A stretch of 64,000 nt of DNA from Pomphorhynchus laevis. Its lineage: Eukaryota > Acanthocephala > Palaeacanthocephala > Echinorhynchida > Pomphorhynchidae. The DNA lies in the NCBI GenBank assembly GCA_012934845.2, contig WNNJ02002827.1, positions 124,001 through 188,000 of the forward strand, written 5' to 3'. Shown here in pieces: positions 43,200-52,029 of the stretch (its first letter is position 1; each line of letters opens with the position of its first letter). A program made the position numbers and the translations under genes. The notes under the pieces were generated by a model. It ran no database searches. It saw only the letters and a list, made by a program, of their open reading frames with translations, and was not told the DNA's origin.

Positions 43200-43908
43200 C
43201 TATACATCGGAAGTTTCTGTGATTTTTCTATGCGATTTCTTGATTTTATAACTGATCAAAGAGACCTTGGAATAGTAGTTGCGAATGATTTTTCGACTAG
43301 TTGGAATACTGAGTTGGCTTGCTCGAAAGCAAATCGAATGGTTGGGATGATTCGTAGAACTTTTAGTGTGTTGAGTCCAGTTTCATTTAGAGCACTCGCC
43401 AACGCATTTGTGATCAGTCATCTTACCTATGCATCACAATGTTCGTTCCCAAGAACAGTATACGAGAAAAGTAGAATTGAAAATGTACTGCGCCGGGCAA
43501 CAAAGCTCGTAAATTCAGTTAAAGCCTTACCTTATAATGAAAGGCTAAAAAAACTTGGTATGGTTTCTATAAGCGACCTTCGGTTTCGGCGAGATATGTG
43601 TTCAACATGGGAAGCTTTACACAAGGAAAATCACGTCTTAAGAGAATTGATGACTGTTCGGAAAAGTCGGGCTTTGCGTGGACACAATTTTACTTTAGCC
43701 CATCGCCGAGTTATACGCTCTAAAACTGTACAATTTGGACACCGAATCGTAGGTAAGTGGAACCGATTAAGTGAAGAAATTGTCAACTCAAGATCGGTTT
43801 CAGCATTCAAACATAAACTTTTGTGACTTTTGTTTGTGAGTCTTTTTTTTTCTTTACTTTTCCTTTTCTTTTTTTAACAGTGCAACTGTGAGCTTTGCTC
43901 GTCTGTTT
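43200..43908 (+). mobile_element. APE-type LINE 3' end, 5'-truncated
   Basis: The frame 43170-43826 includes DQRDLGIVVANDFSTSWNTE, RRTFSVLSPVSFRALANAFV, LRRATKLVNSVKALPYNERL and RGHNFTLAHRRVIRSKTVQF, then WNRLSEEIVNSRSV. This is the tail after the RT domain. A pyrimidine-rich 3' UTR leads to TTTGCTCGTCTGTTT at 43894-43908, which is duplicated at 47371-47385 on the far side of the inserted RLE element; beyond it, GTCGAAATAATAATAATAAT finishes this LINE, as in the related copy at 4636. Confidence 0.78.
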
Positions 43909-46900
43909 TTTTTTTTTTTTTTAATATTATTTTTTATTATAAATATTATTACATTAATATAGGTTCCCGCAAATGGGCCTTAATTTACAATTTTAAAGAA
44001 AAAAAAACCTCACCAAGCCAGTTTTAATATTCAAAAAGTCACTAAATTATTCTTCATTGATTAAACATAAATCCCTTTGAGGACGATTTATAGCTGATCG
44101 AGCTCCACGGACACATCGAGAAGTCATCTTTGCAAGGATAACGCTGATGCCACTACGTAATCTGCTTATTTCATCGTTGTATGAGCTGTTATGACTCCTT
44201 GCCATGGAGCCCGCGATTCTCTTTAACAGGATTGCCGCTTCCGTACCCGCCCCTCCGAGCATCGAAAATACTACGGGAATAAATGACGCATGCTCTATGC
44301 TATTTACTCTCTCAAGATACTTCCTTTTCTTCCTTAGTTCATGATATTCGAAGCATGGTCCGATACTCTTACTGGAGTTAGAGGGAGCGTATGCGTTGAA
44401 CACGCAGATATCAAGGAAAGTACACTCCGTTCTGTCTCCAAAGATTCCGGAACATGATATGTCAAGTCTCGCTTCACGATCAATAGTTGTACCGTAATTT
44501 TGGAAGCATATTTCATCATGCAGAGGGGATAGTTTTGGCTCGATTGCTACGTTACGACAACATTCAGATAATCTATTCGCTAGAAAATCACGGACGGCAT
44601 CGTGTCTCATTGATGGCAAGCCGCCTAAAGGGCACGAGAAAGTGTGTGATATCGAGTTTTGTTCTTTACATTGGCAGTATTTCGGTGATGAGGGATGGAG
44701 AAATCCGTATCTGGTGGCTAGTGCATCTTGAAAGACTGTATTACTTATTCTGGAAGAATAACTGTTTGTTGGGTATGTTGACAACCACGAAGATGATCCA
44801 GATACTGATGCATGCTCGATGGCATTCTTGAGAGTAGGGTCGACCTGATTTATAATGTCATTGTGATTCATCCTTTCCGCTTTTAAACGGTTAGCACGAA
44901 TTTCTTTACATAATCTGTTTTGATTATTTATTAGATCTAGCCCCGTAACGTCTCCTAAACATGGCTCGCACACCATACGTGAAGCGTTATATTCTTGGTC
45001 TACTGAACGCATAGGGTCTTTAACGCCGATACCACCATCTCTCAAAGTCATGTTAAACACCCTCCATAGAACTTCATTTGTTTCAATGTCAATTCCAGTA
45101 AATTCAGTTATCATCGATCTTATCGATTGTGCCAGCGCCTCAAACCACTCAATCGAGCAATGGCATGACCGTTGCATATGTATCCATTTTTGTTGAAGAG
45201 ATCTTATGAGAGCAACGAAAGCAATCTGTAGCTCTGAACGACCGATTTGTGTGAGACGAGTAACTGTCTCGATCAACGAACGTACATCAGATTGAATATG
45301 CTCTTTTACAAAGTCATCCTTTCCAATGGGAGACCCCAATATAGACACGCCATCCATGTCAACAGAAATTTGAAGATCATCAAATAAAGCGTGGAGCGTT
45401 TCAGCTATACATCCATTTCCGTATAGTCGACATTTCGCCGGATTAACGAAGAAACCATATGACGGTCCAATTTTTCGTAGCAGTTCAAACGCCATCTTCA
45501 CTGTATCAGGATCACCCACCATATTGCCGTCATCAGCATACCAGCATTGGAGCACATCAGGATACTCCGCAGATATCTTTTGTATCATAGGAAGTGTAGC
45601 TGCAGCATAAGCAGACATCGATAAAACATCTCCCTGTGTAAATCCTTCTTGGGAGAGTATGATTTCATTCCCAATTGTCAATGACGTCGGATTTCTATAA
45701 AGGTTTGACAGAACATTCGATAGCGCTGGGCATATTTGTGGCATGTTGGCCAGGGCAGTTTTTCTGTTGATTCGATTAAATGCATTATCTGCATCAATAG
45801 TCAAGACCACCGAATTTGGTTTACTCGATAACAAATCACGTAAGGCATGGACTACACATTCAGTACCTGCGCGCTGACCAGCACAAAACTGTGTTTTACC
45901 GCATATCTGTTGTAGCTGTGGCCGTGCAACATCAAGTATGACTTTCGATACGATACGTCTTGAGACATCACCTATTCCAATTGGACGCACACCTGGATTC
46001 TTACTTAATGCAATAAGGCGGCTTGTCGTAAAAGCTTTGATCGACTCATCAGAAACTTCCTTAGTAGCGATTCGTTGAGCAAACAATGCTAGCGCATCCG
46101 CTAATTTTTGTGACTCCGTACCGAAATTCGAAAGCATTTCGGTCCATGCTTTTGCGTCCATTCCAGAAGGTCCTGCACTACCCTTTGTTCTCTTAGCAGC
46201 CTCAATTATTTTTGATCCGTCAATACTCTCGAAAGCAACTTGGTTGAAGTCATGTATTTCGGTTATTGGTTGAGTGACTAGTGCTTCCTCATGTATGTCA
46301 GCTGGTTGTGGATGCTTATCAATAAGTATCTGTCTCACTGATTTACCACATGTTAAAGTATCTAGGCCCATTGGCACGCCTTGTCCATACTCTGTCTTGA
46401 TTAATTTCATCGCTGCCGTTATCTTACCATTGAGAACAAACTTCCGAAATAGCTTCGTTGTATCGTTGGTTATATTGTTGTGTGATTTTTTTACGTCAAG
46501 GCGCTGGAGATATCTAGCTTCGTTTAGTAGAGATGAGATGTCTCCAGAGGACCAGCTAGCGAGACGTCTTGCTAATAAAGCCTTGAGCTTTCGCGTATTC
46601 GAATATCCACTACGTTGTAGAACTAATTGACAAAGTGATATTGCACGTATGAGTGAATCCGTGTTTGATGATGCTCCCTCATATATTCGAGTAAGTTCAG
46701 CGATGAAAATTTTCGATTCAGAACAACGTGGCAATCGAAACAGATTAGGTTTCCATAGAATTACCTCATCGTACACTTCATCCATTTGGACAGCCTTTTT
46801 GGTTGGAACGTCGGCAGACTCTGTGAAAATAAGGACATTATCGCCCTCTAGTGTAGGTACTTCTAGTCGATTTGAGCAGTTCCTAGCAAGGCAGTCCATA

Positions 46901-47370
46901 CACGATTTTCCAGACCTTGCGCATTTACACCCCTTGCAGCGTGCCGCTTGGCCATTGCATGTACAGCATCTGGGCATATCAGCAGGCTTTCCCCGAGGCA
47001 TGTGTTATGTTTTTCTGTAAACTGATATTTCTCGTTGGGTTTATCGTTGGGTTATGTTGTAAGTAGTTGTTAGTTAGCAGCAATGTCCAATTAATAATAA
47101 TAATTTTCTTGTCGTGAGGTTGTCGTAAGATTATTATAATAATAATTGTCGTGCGCCGAATGTAAGTATTTAACAATCAAGACAATTTTATTGTGTATAT
47201 TAATCTCTCAAATGTAATTTGTGAAAGTACTTTAATAATCAATTCTTTTTATAGATTCTTTTAATAATCAATTCTTTTTACATTTTCAATACATTTTTTT
47301 GTATTGAAACATTTTTTTGTATCAATACATTTTTTAATAATCAATTCTTTTTATAATCAATTCTATTTAT
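43909..47370 (-). mobile_element. Complete RLE-type non-LTR retrotransposon
   Basis: A full-length element on the minus strand with all expected parts: 5' UTR (about 47002-47370, including repeated TTTTAATAATCAATTC blocks), a single 984-codon ORF, a 3' UTR and a poly(A) tail (poly-T at 43909-43922 on the plus strand). It is flanked by a 15-bp target duplication TTTGCTCGTCTGTTT at 43894-43908 and 47371-47385, so both ends are defined. The insertion lies in the 3' tail of an APE-type LINE. The intact frame and duplications suggest recent insertion. Clade assignment inside the RLE group is not certain. Confidence 0.9.
44047..47001 (-). CDS. Reverse transcriptase with CXC-like finger and C-terminal nuclease
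   Basis: An intact 984-codon frame. Residues about 12-44 form a Cys cluster (CCTCNGQAARCKGCKCA, then CMDCLARNCSN) like CXC/tesmin-type zinc modules. The RT runs from about 270 to 600: AGPSGMDAKAW, SKNPGVRPIGIGDVSRRIVS, TIDADNAFNRINRK, SQEGFTQGD and the catalytic WYADDGN near 485. About 770-787 is a CCHC-type knuckle, CQCKEQNSISHTFSCP. The end is a PD-(D/E)XK-like nuclease: LDISCSG near 842, FLDICVFN near 858 and the E..KKRKY motif near 884. The order RT, knuckle, nuclease is that of R2-type elements; similar proteins are common in cnidarian and fish genomes. It would copy its RNA at a nicked target. Confidence 0.9.
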   Translation of the reverse strand: MPRGKPADMPRCCTCNGQAARCKGCKCARSGKSCMDCLARNCSNRLEVPTLEGDNVLIFTESADVPTKKAVQMDEVYDEVILWKPNLFRLPRCSESKIFIAELTRIYEGASSNTDSLIRAISLCQLVLQRSGYSNTRKLKALLARRLASWSSGDISSLLNEARYLQRLDVKKSHNNITNDTTKLFRKFVLNGKITAAMKLIKTEYGQGVPMGLDTLTCGKSVRQILIDKHPQPADIHEEALVTQPITEIHDFNQVAFESIDGSKIIEAAKRTKGSAGPSGMDAKAWTEMLSNFGTESQKLADALALFAQRIATKEVSDESIKAFTTSRLIALSKNPGVRPIGIGDVSRRIVSKVILDVARPQLQQICGKTQFCAGQRAGTECVVHALRDLLSSKPNSVVLTIDADNAFNRINRKTALANMPQICPALSNVLSNLYRNPTSLTIGNEIILSQEGFTQGDVLSMSAYAAATLPMIQKISAEYPDVLQCWYADDGNMVGDPDTVKMAFELLRKIGPSYGFFVNPAKCRLYGNGCIAETLHALFDDLQISVDMDGVSILGSPIGKDDFVKEHIQSDVRSLIETVTRLTQIGRSELQIAFVALIRSLQQKWIHMQRSCHCSIEWFEALAQSIRSMITEFTGIDIETNEVLWRVFNMTLRDGGIGVKDPMRSVDQEYNASRMVCEPCLGDVTGLDLINNQNRLCKEIRANRLKAERMNHNDIINQVDPTLKNAIEHASVSGSSSWLSTYPTNSYSSRISNTVFQDALATRYGFLHPSSPKYCQCKEQNSISHTFSCPLGGLPSMRHDAVRDFLANRLSECCRNVAIEPKLSPLHDEICFQNYGTTIDREARLDISCSGIFGDRTECTFLDICVFNAYAPSNSSKSIGPCFEYHELRKKRKYLERVNSIEHASFIPVVFSMLGGAGTEAAILLKRIAGSMARSHNSSYNDEISRLRSGISVILAKMTSRCVRGARSAINRPQRDLCLINEE

Positions 47371-47385
47371 TTTTGCTCGTCTGTT

Positions 47386-47583
47386 TGTCGAAATAATAAT
47401 AATAATAATGAAGAGTGAACCCGCTTCATCATCGGGTGCCCCTACGTCTTTCGACAACGCGATCTTGTGGCTTTGACGTGTGCTTACAGAGAAGTCAATA
47501 GAGAGTGCATGCTCGAGGTTTGAACCCCGTACATAGAGTTTGCAATGCACACGCCTCCACCATTCGGCCACGCGGGGCTATTG
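47386..47583 (-). mobile_element. Probable tRNA-derived SINE
   Basis: On the minus strand the segment starts GCCCCGCGTGGCCGAATGG, a good Pol III box A (TGGCCGAATGG at 47560-47570), and about 40 nt later has GGTTCAAACC (47517-47526), a box B type. A tRNA-unrelated body of about 100 bp follows and ends at (ATT)n, 47391-47405. The acceptor stem does not close, so it is not a working tRNA gene; the head resembles tRNA-Ser/Leu. The ATT run may instead be shared with the plus-strand LINE tail that ends here. No second copy is seen in the window. Confidence 0.5.
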
Positions 47584-47624
47584 TGTCCAGCTACAACTAA
47601 TAAAATTCCCATTAATAAAACCTC

Positions 47625-48147
47625 GACGACTGATCGTGAAGCACGACTGGATATATCTTGCCGTGGTTTCTATGGTGGACGCTCGGAGCGAGCTTTCTTC
47701 GACATTTGCGTTTTTAACGTGTTCGCTCCGTCAAATCTTACCAGGGAAACCACACCAAGCTTCGAGTATCACGAACAACGGAAATGCTCGAAATACCAAG
47801 AACGGGTGGATATTATAGAACGCGCAAATTTCGCCCCTATTGTATATTCAAGTTTAGGAGGTGAGAGCAAATCGGCATCTACAATGATAAAAAGATTATC
47901 CAGAAAACTGGCCGTCAAGAAGGAATCTATCTACGCACAAGAATTGACTCGGATACGGGAGAAGATAAGCCTGCAACATGCAAGATGCATTTCAATGTGC
48001 ATTCGCGGTCCCAGATCAGCAAGAAACCGACCTGCGAACTATCACACTGTAGAGTGGTGATATAATTGTAATATAATTGTATTGATGATATTATTATTGT
48101 AGAGATAATGTCGTTGGAAATAAATAAACATTTTAAAAAAAAAAAAA
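47625..48147 (+). pseudogene. 5'-truncated RLE element copy with poly(A) and target duplications
   Basis: The frame reads DREARLDISCRGFYGGRSER, FFDICVFNVFAPSN, EYHEQRKCSKYQERVDIIER and CIRGPRSARNRP, the nuclease C-terminus of the element at 44047-47001. After the stop at 48060 come an AT-rich 3' UTR, AATAAA near 48121 and a run of A to 48147. The copy is bounded by perfect 14-bp duplications ATTAATAAAACCTC at 47611-47624 and 48148-48161. The 523-bp insert is thus a textbook target-primed, 5'-truncated event. The nuclease frame is uninterrupted but headless: the frame upstream of 47625 belongs to the target. Confidence 0.92.
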
Positions 48148-48262
48148 ATTAATAAAACCTCTGTCAAAAATACTGAAACGTATAAGATACTAAAAAAATA
48201 CTGAAAATTTATAAAACCTGTCAAAAAATACGGAAACTATAAGATACTAAAAAATACTGAAT
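48148..48262 (+). repeat. Short tandem repeat, about 55 bp x2
   Basis: The block ATAAAACCTCTGTCAAAAAT, then TACTGAAACGTATAAGATAC and TAAAAAAATACTGAAAATTT recurs once with small changes starting at about 48210. The 5'-truncated RLE copy inserted into this array. Confidence 0.65.
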
Positions 48263-48269
48263 CATATAG

Positions 48270-48530
48270 AGAAGTATAATACCCACTGCTATGTTGGCAA
48301 AGGAGTAGGGGCCAATTCATGATAACAAAGCAGTTTTTCCTGTTGACCTTTCTTTCTTATACGAATACATCCTATGTTAGTTATTAGTAAATTCATAAAA
48401 TTGATTTTTATTTTAAATTTTAACTATTAATTATATCGTTTTATAAATATAAATTGTATAACATCTTATATTTATTACTTATAATTATTTATCTTTATTT
48501 TTATCGTAGACTCAGTTATCTGATCTGAAT
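48270..48530 (-). repeat. Dispersed AT-rich repeat, copy 4 (inverted, diverged)
   Basis: On the minus strand: ATCAGATAACTGAGTCTACG near 48525-48507, then after AT-rich sequence GGTCAACAGGAAAAACTGCT and CATGAATTGGCCCCTACTCC, GCCAACATAGCAGTGGG. Same order as in the 31066-31965 copy but more diverged. Confidence 0.6.
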
Positions 48531-48757
48531 TTTAAATTGCCCATTTATTTTGCTTTATTTATGTGAACGCAAAATTCGTTAGTCGATTTTCCGTTTTCTC
48601 TATTTTTTTCACTTATCCGGCAATCGCAACATGCTCTTTATTAACATTCACACGATAAAATCAAATGAAATCTTCTTTATCTTACAAATTTTAACATGAT
48701 GTAATGATATTGCGAATGATAATTGTAGTGTACATGAATGTTTCGTCAGTTGTCTGC

Positions 48758-51160
48758 TTAATGTTCGCAAAAGACGGATAAAAAGTCAACATTTCGTCGT
48801 AGATTTTGAAACTGATTTTTACGTCTTCTACAATACGCTAATAGAGCGAACATTTGTCGATTTGTAAAACACATTGAAATATCCTTTGGATGTATATGGT
48901 TAAGCATGCTATTCAGCAAAATTTGTGCCGTGTAACCACGCTGTCCGGCAAAGCAGCACCAATCAACAATCCATTGAGATAGACGTTGACATTCCTCTAA
49001 AGTCAAAGTTGAGATGATATCGTTAATAGTTTGTGGAGACATTTCTTCAAGAATAGTCAGTGCAGTCCAGGAGTGATCTCCCTGTAAACATACTTTTAAA
49101 GCCTCGGTATTTTTATCATTTTGTCTTAAAAGATTAGAAATCAACTGTTGTCGCATAATTAGTTGACTTTTGTGAGAAGCTTTCTCTAATAGAATCTTTT
49201 TGGTACTATCCCGAACACAATGTAGACCGAGCTGACTGACAATAGCATATATTATATCTTCATTGTTGATCATGCTGTCAATTAAGTCGATAGCAAGGAT
49301 ACCGGGAGATGGGTTATTTTTATCGATTTTAGTTTCGATTTGCCAAGTGCCTATGAGTGCACACGTTTCATAACTATATCGCGATATCAAGCCAGAATAA
49401 GTAGCAATCAACAAATCGTTGCCTGCACCAAATGTAATTGCACTAAGCTTACTGTTAGATTCAATAGTTTGAATACATTTACCGAAACAACTGTCATATA
49501 TGTGAACTGTTCCATCTGAGTAGGCGATGGTAAATATTTCTGTTCCTTTAGTTTGGATATCTACTGCCTTAAGAAGTTGTTTATGTACATGTAACTTTGT
49601 AAACTTGTCAGATTTTACGTTAAATATTACAGGGGCAGCATTTGCGACCTTATCCTCATTCGAACACATCGCTATTATATTGTTTCTGAGCCACTTGACG
49701 TGAGATATTGTCGAGTAACCTTTACCCGGTGGACTACGTATAAACTTAGAATCTTCACACGGATTCCATACAGTAAAGGAACCGCATTTATGTCCAGCTA
49801 CAACGAAGATCTTATTCTGTTTAGTAAATGTATGGAGGGCGTTGATTTTGCTTTCTACTTTTAGCTGATACACAGGACAATATCTTAAAGAGTCCTCATA
49901 TTTATAAATGATAATGTTTTCACCTGTGTGCTTTAATTCAGTGCTAGCTACTAGAAACTGTCCCCCATCGTCTGCTAACGACGACGATACACAACCAACG
50001 TTACTGATGAATTCGGTACGTTCGCAAATGTTTGAATTTGAAAGTAAGTTTATTAATGAATTACCAGCCTGAACAAGAAATTGGCCTTCTTTGTAATGAA
50101 TTACTTTCAAATCACTGTGAACTGTGTTAATCAATATCGATTGCTTGTATTGTAAATTATTTGAATTGTAGAAATCAATAATACCGTCTACAGAGTACAA
50201 TGCAAATTGGTCACTTTCCCTGCTTATGAAAATGTCACTTTCTTTATGACATTCACCATATTGTAGTTTAATAGGTTTACCGTTCGCCACAAATTTTCGA
50301 TCATCTTTCAAAATCCAATGCTGACAGAAGCCATCACGACTTATACTTGTAAACTGGCAATCATGACTAATCGCCAGGATCCGAGCTATACAATTTGATA
50401 TGGTCACTGAAACACGGCAAACAAAATCTAAGGAATATATATTGGTATCATTTTTATTTAGATTCCATAAACAAAATAAGCTGTCTAAACCAACCGTGAT
50501 AATTTGATTTTTTATAACCGCGATATCCACTATCTGACTAGAGTGCGCATTAGTTTCATTAGCATTCAATATTTGTTTTACAATTTTTTTATCATTTTCG
50601 CAGTCTGTTACGTAGAGAGATAATGTCGAATCTGCACACGCGACGACTGAAACCTGATGAAATTGAATAAATCTTAGCAAAGTGACACAGCTTGCGCTCG
50701 GTACCTTGGAAAATACACAATCACTTTTCTGGATGTTCCAGATGCGAAGCGATCCATCAGATGCACCAGTAGCAACAATCAGACTATTAATGGAAAATTC
50801 AATTTGGCATATATACGCTTTGTGACCATGCTTCCATTTCCGATATGCGTCATGAGTTGCTGAGTCAATTGAAACTTTAATAATCTCAACCTGATCAGGA
50901 GATGAAGCCGCTAGCAAGCTATTATCGTTATTAATAGCGATAGATGTCAACGGCTCGTCAAAAGCAATCGTCATCATCAATTGGGATTCGCTATTGGCAG
51001 GAAGGCTTGAAAGGATCATGAAATTAATCTTGTTGTATGCATATGAAATAAGATAATTTTTAGTGATACAGGGTCCTGGGGTCATAACTTCTACATCTCC
51101 GTAAATTGATGATATTTCTCGGTCAATACGCATATACAACTCATTTTCTGGTTTATTCAT
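48758..51160 (-). CDS. TBL3: Transducin beta-like protein 3 / UTP13 homolog (SSU processome)
   Basis: A single 800-codon frame, about the length of human TBL3 (808). The protein is two WD40 propellers and a helical C-terminal Utp13 domain; in the family it is part of the UTP-B complex in the nucleolus, needed for 18S rRNA maturation. Visible blade motifs include GASDGSLRIWNIQ (residues about 118-130), GLDSLFCLWNLN and GHKCGSFTVWNP, with many weak blades. Residues about 640-790 match Utp13-C: LISNLLRQNDKNTEALKVCL, then EECQRLSQWIVDWC and AQILLNSMLNHI (family: L.F...WNTN....EAQ.VL..LL). Sequence is strongly diverged. The start at 51160 lies in AT-rich context with an ATG at the propeller onset. 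No intron is visible. Confidence 0.88.
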   Translation of the reverse strand: MNKPENELYMRIDREISSIYGDVEVMTPGPCITKNYLISYAYNKINFMILSSLPANSESQLMMTIAFDEPLTSIAINNDNSLLAASSPDQVEIIKVSIDSATHDAYRKWKHGHKAYICQIEFSINSLIVATGASDGSLRIWNIQKSDCVFSKVPSASCVTLLRFIQFHQVSVVACADSTLSLYVTDCENDKKIVKQILNANETNAHSSQIVDIAVIKNQIITVGLDSLFCLWNLNKNDTNIYSLDFVCRVSVTISNCIARILAISHDCQFTSISRDGFCQHWILKDDRKFVANGKPIKLQYGECHKESDIFISRESDQFALYSVDGIIDFYNSNNLQYKQSILINTVHSDLKVIHYKEGQFLVQAGNSLINLLSNSNICERTEFISNVGCVSSSLADDGGQFLVASTELKHTGENIIIYKYEDSLRYCPVYQLKVESKINALHTFTKQNKIFVVAGHKCGSFTVWNPCEDSKFIRSPPGKGYSTISHVKWLRNNIIAMCSNEDKVANAAPVIFNVKSDKFTKLHVHKQLLKAVDIQTKGTEIFTIAYSDGTVHIYDSCFGKCIQTIESNSKLSAITFGAGNDLLIATYSGLISRYSYETCALIGTWQIETKIDKNNPSPGILAIDLIDSMINNEDIIYAIVSQLGLHCVRDSTKKILLEKASHKSQLIMRQQLISNLLRQNDKNTEALKVCLQGDHSWTALTILEEMSPQTINDIISTLTLEECQRLSQWIVDWCCFAGQRGYTAQILLNSMLNHIHPKDISMCFTNRQMFALLAYCRRRKNQFQNLRRNVDFLSVFCEH

Positions 51161-52029
51161 GATCTAAAAAATATTATGTTTATATCTTTAAAATAACACT
51201 CACAGGATGAACAAAAATACGAAGAAAGATTTAAAAGTCTAGATTCCTGTAAAATTAAAATATTTATTTTTAAGATTAAAGCAAGATAGAAATACAATCT
51301 AATATTATAAGATATCTTCGCTAAATATACCAACTTCGGTAAACTTCGGAACAGTTCTAAATGATTGTTATACATACACTATTGACAAAAGTAAATTTAC
51401 AATTCACCGATCTGGTTTTCAAAACGAAAACAGATCTCAAGTTGGGAATTATATATCGATTAGTCTTGCATTGTATAGTGTCAAATCCGTAAAACATTAT
51501 TAAAGAATAGCTTATAGGAACATTCAGACCTTAGTCAATTGTACCTTCTGCCCTATTTGACATGTTATTTTGCACCAGAGTTTTCTACAGATACAAATCT
51601 TGTATTTGTATATGTAGAAATGAAAATTTCATTATACACAAATTTCATGATCGACACATTCAGTTGACTTTATTATCTTAGATTTTTATGGGGCAAATGA
51701 TTATATCGTTTATCATCGTTTGGGCGAAGCGTATTAAATTTTTTAGTATATATTCAAATAGTTAGATGATACTGACATTTTCAGTCTCAAAATACTGTCG
51801 CTAAGTTAAAAAAATGAATATAATCTTCCGTTTTAATCGATTAATTCATTTTTATTAATAAAAAACATCTCTACGATAACGCGTGTACCTGCACAATTTT
51901 AAACCTTTTGTTGTGTCATGATGTTTTTCATAATTAATTAAAATCTTCAATTAAAAAATTGTCTTGGTGAATTTTATGAATAAACAAATACCAAATTTTT
52001 CCTGTAAGTTCCGCTTGCTACGCACGGCA
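51161..52029. other. Intergenic AT-rich DNA upstream of TBL3
   Basis: Likely promoter side of TBL3 on the minus strand; no recognisable motif beyond AT richness, no RNA gene, and no other frame of family character. The last part is probably the start of the CR1-like LINE. Confidence 0.5.

Noticed and set aside
47495-47583. Functional tRNA-Ser or tRNA-Leu gene
   Set aside because: Box A and B are present but the acceptor stem does not pair and the anticodon arm is poor; better explained as a SINE head.
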